From assembly GCA_907163345.1 (NCBI GenBank), contig CAJQUN010000526.1, forward strand, positions 248,001-312,000: DNA of 64,000 bases, written 5' to 3'. Under the pieces are notes generated by a model. The model was not told the DNA's origin. It ran no database searches and saw only the letters and a program-made list of their open reading frames with translations. Position numbers and translations under genes: made by a program. This DNA comes from Haberlea rhodopensis (taxonomy: Eukaryota > Streptophyta > Magnoliopsida > Lamiales > Gesneriaceae). Positions 57,675 through 64,000 of the stretch are shown piece by piece (the stretch's first letter is position 1; each line of letters starts with the position of its first letter).

Positions 57675-58610
57675 ATGGCTGATTCTACCGAATTAACAAG
57701 CTCACAAAATATGGTCATTGACTATGTTCTCGAAACTCTCACAACAAGAATGACCGAAGTCTTCACAAAAGGCTCAAAACACCCCCAAACCACATAACCC
57801 CTTACTGCACCAATCAATATTAAGTTGAATGGATCCAACTATGCCTTATGGTTCCAAGTGGCTGAAATGTATATCTCAGGCAGGGATAAACTAGGATTTT
57901 ATTAATGGTGACAACCTCCCACCATCAGAAACTGGCCCGGAATACCGCAGATGGAGGACGGAAAATGCCATCATGATGGGATGGCTGGTCAACTCTATGG
58001 ATCTATCTATAATCCCAAATTTAGTCGATTTCCAACAGCAAAACAAGTATGGAATGTCATTGAAACCACTTTTTTTTATGGCACTGACACTTCCCACGTC
58101 TATAAATTACGACGAAGAGTCACTCGGATGTGATAAGGAGGAGAATTAATAGAGAATAATAATTTGCAAGGGCTGTGGCGAGAGGTCCGTCCTAACCCAA
58201 TGCAGTGTGCAACAGATCAAAAATACAATTCTCAAATACAAGAGGAAAGGGTGTATATCTTCCTCGATGGATTAGACGAAAAGCTGCAGTGATGTACTCC
58301 AGTTTCAACCCTTCCTTACAATCGAGCAAGCTTATGCTCATGTTAGAAGGGAGGACATCCGACAGATTGTCATGGCATATGGAACAAGCAATATGACAAG
58401 TGGGGCTGTGATGCATACAAAAGGCTCAAACAATGGCCAACAACCAACGGGAAAATACCTCCACATCCAAACCAAAAGGTCCACCCATTGTAATGAAGTG
58501 CACTCACTGTGGTAGTAACATGCATAATCGAGATACCTGTTTTAAAATACACGGTTATCCTGATTGGTGACATGAATTACAAGCAAAAAAGAGGAAGAAC
58601 ATAATAACAT
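57675..58610 (+). pseudogene. Copia gag relic
   Basis: MADSTELTSSQNMVIDYVLE starts at 57675. A TAA near 57797 and a frameshift near 57900 (extra T, so LGFINGD reads LGFY*) break it. Further pieces are NAIMMGWLVNSM-like at 57960, DTSHVYKLRRRVTRM at 58088, then a zinc knuckle CTHCGSNMHNRDTCFKIHGY (about 58500-58560) followed by a TGA in place of a Trp codon. Confidence 0.7.
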
Positions 58611-60402
58611 TGGACAGTGGCACGGGCAAAACGGTTGTGGCCAATGCTGAAACACATACCTTGAACGATCCCTCCACACGTGAAAATCAAGGTATCACTG
58701 GTCAAGTATTTTGTAACTCCACCTCTCGAGATACAGGTGCTTGGATCATAGACTTCGCGGCTACTGTTCACATGACGTTTGATCCAAATGATCTCTCAAC
58801 CAGTACCAAACCACGTCGAACCAACATTGCCAATGCTAATGGGGTCACTTACTTAATAACTGGGGCTGGAAGAGTACCCCTTTCGCCCTCACTTTCTTTA
58901 TCTCACACTCTACGTGTACCATCTTTGTCCAATAAGCTAATAGCGGTTGGCCAAGTAACAAAGGAACTCAATTGTATTGTACTAATCTATCCAACCTTCT
59001 GTTTATTTCAGGATATTTCCAGCAAGAAGATCATTGGGTGTGGTACTAGGAGAGGGGGTTGTACTATCTCGATGACTTTAGCCAAGGATCAACGCACCAC
59101 ATGCAACATCACCTCAGCAGCAAAGAACGAGAAATTTGGTTATGGCATCGATGACTAGGGCATCCATCATTCGATTAGTTGCGACATTTATTTCCAAGTT
59201 TGTTCTCATCCTTAGAAAATATTGAATTTAATTGTGATACTTGTATTTTGGCCAAAGGCCATAGAACATCTTATCCTACAAGCATGAATAAGAGTATCAC
59301 TCCATTTGCTTTAATACATTCGGATGTGTGGGGGCCTTTCCCAACTAATGTTCACTCGAGTTATCGTTGGTTTGTTATTTTTGTTGATGATTGTACCCAC
59401 ATGACCTGGCTCTACCCGATGAAAACTAAGGATGAGATATTTAACATCTTCCAAAACTTTCATATCATGATCCAAAACCAATTTTCCTCACATATTGAAG
59501 TCCTCCGATCGGACAATGGGGGAGAGTTTATCAATCAACGTTTTCAAGCCTATTTCAAACAACATGGTCTCATTCATGAAACTTCATGCTCACAAACTCC
59601 ACAACAAAATGAAATTGCCGAACGAAAGAATCTACAAATCTTAACAACTGCCCGTGCTCTCCTCTTTGATTCACATACCCGTCCAGGTTCTGGACTGATG
59701 TTGTGGCCTCAGCAGTATACCTTCTCAATCGCAGGACTTCCAAAGTCCAATTTAAAATTCCCCTACAAGTCTTGGCCTCACATGTTCCCATACCCTCTGG
59801 ACTCATGATCCCCTATAAATATTTGTGTCTGTATCATCACCACAACAACCAGCGTACTAAGCTTGAACCCCATGCAATCAAGTGCTTGTTTGTGGGTTAT
59901 GGCCTTCATAAGTAGGGGTAACGATGCTTCGATCCTAATACTCACACAACCTATATCACTATGGATGCCACCTTTTTGGAAACCGAGTATTTTTTCCCTT
60001 CGAACACCCAAGTCTACTCCTCAGGGGGAGATATCGAATGAGGAGATAACTTGGCGCATACAAAGTCCAGAGATTATTACCGAATGGGAACATGATGAAC
60101 CTGTAGCTGAAACTAGAACAAACACTGAACGGATGTATCATTTTAATGTTACAGACACTGAACTTGGAGAGATTCATATTGAAGAAGACGCTTGGTACAA
60201 TGAAACTGGTGAAAATCAAACTGATCAAGAACCCCACCCCTCCATACAACTCCCTGATTCTTCTACTGAGGAAAATCCTGAGGTAAGTTCCCCTACTACT
60301 CCCACACACACTATTAATACCTCTATGGAATACGAACTACCTTTCAGGCAAAACCGTGGCAAATTGTATCTTGGGAGACAAATTGCCATAGCAAACCGTT
60401 AG
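58610..60402 (+). pseudogene. Copia protease and integrase relic
   Basis: The protease active site is changed (IIDFAATVHMTF instead of a DSGAT-type motif, about 58747). The integrase GAG-pre domain and catalytic core are largely open at 59179-59808: CDTCILAKGHRTSYP, IHSDVWGPFP, FVDDCTHMTWLYP, LRSDNGGEF, QQNEIAERKN (D, D, E). After 59808 frameshifts continue (EPHAIKCLFVGYG, then FLETEYFFPSNTQVYSS in other frames). The last open part (59863-60402) is an acidic linker ending NRGK, where RT would start. Confidence 0.75.
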
Positions 60403-60404
60403 CA

Positions 60405-60580
60405 CCATAGCGGGGCAATATTGTCTTAAGGACGGAGATTATAAATCTCGCCTCGACATAAAAAAATTGTTTTAAAAGCCATTGCTATTTTTTTATTTTT
60501 TTTTTATTTTTTATTTTTCCTGAGATACACTTTGAGAGAAAATTATAAACAACAATCTTAAGACAATATCGTGCAATTCA
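60405..60580 (+). other. Junction between the two copia elements
   Basis: Contains a 13-bp perfect inverted repeat (ATATTGTCTTAAG at 60418-60430 and CTTAAGACAATAT at 60557-60569) around a T-rich stretch. No primer site or clear LTR for the second element was found, so its 5' end is truncated or unusual. Confidence 0.5.
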
Positions 60581-62692
60581 ATGGCTTCTTCGAGTGCAAC
60601 AACGACTCCTGTTCACCATGGTGAAAGGCCTGAAAAGTTCAATGGGAACGGCTTCAAGCGGTGGCAACAAAAGATGCTATTTTACTTGACCACACTAAGT
60701 TTGGCAAGGTTCTTAACCGAGGAGCCTCCTACGGTTGAAGAAGGAGAGACTGACACCCAAAAGAGTGCAGCACTGGATGCATGGAATCAAAGCGACTTCC
60801 TATGCAAGAACTACATCCTAAACGGGTTAGACAATAAATTATATAATGTTTATTGTCTTGTGAAAACAGCGAAGGAACTGTGGGCATCGCTGGAAAAGAA
60901 GTACAAATCCGAGGATGCCGGCATGAAGAAATTCATAGTTGGACAGTTCCTGGACTTCAAGATGGTTGATACCAAGCCTGTGATGGCGCAAGTGCAAGAT
61001 CTACAAGTGATCTTGCATGACATTCATGCGGAAGGAATGAGTCTAAGTGATTCATTCCAAGTCGCCGCTATGATTGAGAAATTGCCTCCTATGTGGAAGG
61101 ACTTCAAGAACTATCTGAAACACAAACGAAAGGAGATGAGTCTTGAAGACCTTGTGGTTCGATTACGAATCGAGGAGGACAACAAAGTTTCCGAGAGGAA
61201 GGCGGGTAGGTTTCAAATGGAACCACGGGCTAACCTAGTTGAACAAAGAACCGGATCAAAGCGTAAGTTTGACGGTATGGCCTCCAACAATGGCAAGGCG
61301 AAAAAGTTCAAAGGAAAATGCTATAAGTGTGGAAAGCCCAATCACATGGCAAAGGATTGTCGTAACAAAGACACTCGTGGAAAAACAAAAGATCAAGTCA
61401 ACGTGACCGAACATGATCGGATCTCGGAAGATTTGAATGATCTAATGTTAACCGCTGTGATCTTTGAAGCAAATTTGGTGGACAATCCTATGGAATGGTT
61501 CGTCGATTCCGGTGCAACCCGACATGTGTGTTCGGACAAGGCCATGTTCTCCACATACACTCCAATAAGTGGGCGCCAACTCTACATGGGAAACTCCACA
61601 ACATCTCCGGTAATTGGACTGGGGAAGGTGGTTCTAAAGATGACTTCGGGAAAGGAATTGACTTTGATTGATGTCCTACATGTTCCCGACATCCGAAAGA
61701 ACCTGATATCCGGATCGGCTCTAGTCAAGGCGGGTTTTAGACTAGTTTTAGAATCTGGAAAAATTGTACTCTCCAAAAATGGAGTTTTTGTAGGAAAAGG
61801 CTATATGGATAAAAGCCTATTCAAAATGAATGTAATGACGGTTAAACGTCAATTTGAAAGCAATAAAGTGAATGATTCTACTTATTTGATTGAGTCTTGT
61901 AATTTATGGCATGATCGTTTAGGTCACGTAAATTATGGTTCACTTAACAAATTAGTGAAGTTAAACTTATTGCCTCAAATGAATGTTAACTTGAAACATA
62001 AGTGTGAGACTTGTGTCGAGGCCAAGTTAACGAAACCGCCATTCCATTCAATTGAAAGAACCACGACACCTCTTGAATTAATTCATACGGATTTATGTGA
62101 TCTAAAGTTTGTGGAAACTAGAGGTGGGAAAAAGTACTTCATTACTTTCATTGATGATTGTACAAGATATTGTTACGTCTATTTGCTAAGAAGCAAAGAC
62201 GAGGCCTTGGGAGTATTTAAACAATACAAGAATGAAGTTGAAAATCAACTTAGCAAAAAGATAAAGAATGTTCGAAGCGATAGAGGAGGAGAATATGGAG
62301 CACCGTTTGAAGAATTTTGCACTGAGTATGGCATTATTCACCAAACCACTGCCCCCTATTCACCTCAATCAAATGGTATTGCCGAACGTAAAAATCGTAC
62401 TCTAAAAGAGATGATGAATGCTATGTTGATAAGTTCTGGATTACCACAAAACTTGTGGGGGGAAGCAATCCTGTCGGCCAACTACATTCTAAACAAAATA
62501 CCACACAAAAGTAAGGATGAAACTCCTTATGAGTTATGGAAAGGTCACAAGCCTTCCTACAAATACTTGAAAGTGTGGGGGTGCTTGGCAAAGGTAGAAG
62601 TACCAAAACCAAAGCAAGTGAAAATCGGGCCTAAAACAATAGATTGTGTATTTATTGGTTTTGCTAACAATAGTAGTGCATATCGATTTTAG
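60581..62692 (+). pseudogene. Copia gag-protease-integrase
   Basis: 703 residues. Gag (about 1-230) has FNGNGFKRWQQKMLFYLTTL near the start. The zinc knuckle CYKCGKPNHMAKDC is near 246-259. The protease active site is WFVDSGATRHVCSD near 306. The GAG-pre-integrase domain has LWHDRLGHVNYGSL and CETCVEAKLTKPPF. The integrase core has FIDDCTRYCYVY, VRSDRGGEYG and PQSNGIAERKNRTL (catalytic D, D, E), followed by LWGEAILSANYILNKIPHKS. The frame stops at AYRF* where LVHKSE should follow. The catalytic residues are all present, so damage is limited to frame. Confidence 0.88.
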
Positions 62693-63312
62693 TACATAAA
62701 TCTGAAATAAGTGATGTGCATGAAGGTACAATTATGGAATCAAGAAATGTGGTATTTTTTGAAGAAGTATTTCCTTACAAAACTAACAAGAAAATGAGCC
62801 CTAAGAAAAGGGTGTATGAAGACGCTAACCGTGACACTATTGAGGAAGTAGAACCACGACGTAGCAAGAGAACCAAAGTTGCTAAGACTTATGGTCCTGA
62901 CTTCATGACGTATATGTTGGACAATGAACCAAGATCGGTTAATGATGCCTTATCTAGTCCTGATGCTCCTATGTGGAAAGAGGCTATTAATGGCGAGATA
63001 GAATCCATAATGCAAAACCACACGTGGGAATTGGTAGACCTTCCAACTGGAAGTAAACCATTAGAATGCAAATGGATTCTTAAAAGGAAATATAAGTCTG
63101 ATGGTTCAATTGATAAGTACAAGGCGAGACTCGTGGCAAAGGGATATAGACAAAAAGAAGGCCTTGATTACTTTGATACATATTCACCAGTCACGAGAAT
63201 TACGTCCATTAGAGTGATCATTGCTATCGCTGCTCTAAACAATTTAGAGATACATCAAATGGATGTAAAAACGGCATTCCTCAATGGGAACTTGAGGAGG
63301 AAATTTATATGA
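62693..63312 (+). pseudogene. Copia reverse transcriptase, N-terminal half
   Basis: The frame 62716-63312, preceded by VHKSEISDV in the same frame. Motifs: linker with EEVEPRRSKRTKV, then HTWELVDLPTGSKPLECKWI, KYKARLVAKGYRQKEGLDY and IHQMDVKTAFLNGNL. The frame is lost after NGNL where EEEIYMKQPEGF should follow. Confidence 0.88.
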
Positions 63313-63746
63313 AACAACCCGAGGGGTTTGTTGTTCCCGGACAAGAGGAAAAGGTGTGTAGACTCATTAAGTCATTGTATGGGCTTAAGCAAGCGCCAAA
63401 ACAATGGCATGAAAAATTTGACAAAACTATGTTGTCAAATGGTTTCAAAATTAATGAGTGCGACAAATGTGTATATATGAAAAACACGCCTAAAGCATAT
63501 GTAATAGTATGCTTGTACGTTGATGATATGCTCATAGTAGGAAGCAACTTAGAAATCATCAACGGGACAAAGAAAATGTTGATAAAACATTTTGAAATGA
63601 AAGATATGGGTGAAGCTGATGTGATACTTGGAATTAAAATCTCCAAGATATCTGAAGGACGAGTGTTGTCACAGTCTCATTATGTTGAGAAAATACTCGA
63701 GAAATTTCTCGCGAATGATACGTCGTCTGTAAAAAACACCCTATGA
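63309..63746 (+). pseudogene. Copia reverse transcriptase, C-terminal half
   Basis: MKQPEGFVVPGQEEKVCRLI opens the segment. SLYGLKQAPKQWHEKF and the catalytic CLYVDDMLIVGSN (YVDD) follow, then DMGEADVILGIKI. The frame is lost after SSVK because of an extra A (NTL* instead of TPYDTNLHLV). Confidence 0.9.
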
Positions 63747-64000
63747 TACGAATCTACATTTGGTTAAAAACAAAGGAGACCCTGTCATGCAATTAGAATA
63801 CTCAAGGATAATTGGTAGTCTCATGTATCTCATGAACTGTACACGTCCTGATATTGCATATGCGGTTGGCAAACTAAGTAGATTCACGAGCAATCCAAAC
63901 AATGACCATTGGAAGGCATTGACGAGGGTACTTAAATATTTAAGATACACCCTGGACTATGGATTGTACTATACAAGATATCCTGCTGTACTGGAAGGAT
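63747..64000 (+). pseudogene. Copia RT end and RNase H start (cut by window)
   Basis: In the continuing frame the sequence gives SRIIGSLMYLMNCTRPDIAY, AVGKLSRFTSNPN and ALTRVLKYLRYTLDYGL, the usual bridge from RT to RNase H. The open part is truncated by the window edge. Confidence 0.8.

Larger units (their letters stand above)
57522..60404 (+). mobile_element. Decayed Ty1-copia element lacking RT
   Basis: A short probable 5' LTR (57522-57634, TGTTAGCG to TTTGACA, with TCTATAAATA and AATAAA inside) is followed by the initiator-Met primer site TGGTATCAGAGC (57635-57646), gag, a damaged protease and integrase. It stops at about 60404, just where RT should begin, and no 3' LTR is present; a second copia element follows. 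Either RT was deleted or the second element replaced it. Confidence 0.75.
60581..64000 (+). mobile_element. Ty1-copia element, frameshifted, runs off right edge
   Basis: A nearly complete copia polyprotein in four frames: gag-protease-integrase (60581-62692), RT N-terminal half (62716-63312), RT C-terminal half (63309-63746) and RNase H start (63747-64000). All three frame changes are one-base events in short runs: a lost T at about 62690, a lost G at about 63292, an extra A at about 63736. The element continues beyond the window, so the 3' LTR is not visible. Confidence 0.85.

Overview
The window is plant nuclear DNA, probably from a eudicot. It shows split genes with GT-AG introns, plant-lineage LTR retrotransposons, a TTTAGGG telomere-type tract, and AT-rich intergenic sequence. 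It is a transposon-dominated island with one intact host gene (a three-exon GPI-anchored lipid-transfer protein, 55597-56558, minus strand) and two fragments of host genes: the first four exons of a SAD2/importin-7-like importin (46221-47638, minus) and a decayed first exon of a KCR-type 3-ketoacyl-CoA reductase (29570-29840, plus).

Layout. 1-7507: nested fragments of Ty3-gypsy (Athila/Tat-like gag elements, minus; a Tekay/Del chromovirus 3' end, plus) and a Ty1-copia LTR piece. 7787-21085: a ~215-bp tandem repeat array split by one gag-pro LTR retrotransposon present as LTR-internal-LTR-internal-LTR (8262-20708), flanked by a 5-bp target duplication. 21700-27806: more minus-strand gypsy, Tekay and copia fragments, with an interstitial telomeric tract inside a copia LTR. 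28314-29482: a TRIM-like small element, also in LTR-internal-LTR-internal-LTR form. 29570-34064: KCR relic, AT-rich DNA, a GTGCAC minisatellite. 34065-43025: a full-length but inactivated Tekay/Del chromovirus (minus) with TACTA target duplication. 43031-50250: importin fragment and a possible Helitron carrying a second GTGCAC minisatellite. 51550-55105: a large terminal-inverted-repeat element with a ~1.1-kb TAA/TTA core, split by a solo Tekay LTR with TACTG target duplication. 55597-56558: the lipid-transfer protein gene. 57522-64000: two decayed Ty1-copia elements, the second running off the right edge.

The most unusual signal is not a gene. LTRs of at least three different retrotransposon families here carry clusters of the palindrome CGATCGATCG, laid out as pairs whose copies are 21-22 bp apart (about two helical turns), with longer gaps of roughly 20-50 bp between pairs. 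The copy number is usually eight (four pairs), ten in one LTR and four in others. The surrounding LTR sequences otherwise look unrelated, so the spacing looks like a constrained or shared module.

The second notable signal is that the middle LTR of the tandem gag-pro element is a chimera: its left part matches the right-hand LTR and its right part matches the left-hand LTR, with the switch between 14369 and 14471. This is the expected product of unequal crossing-over between the two LTRs of one insertion.

All calls come from reading the sequence by eye; similarity statements about families rest on remembered family features, not on searches.
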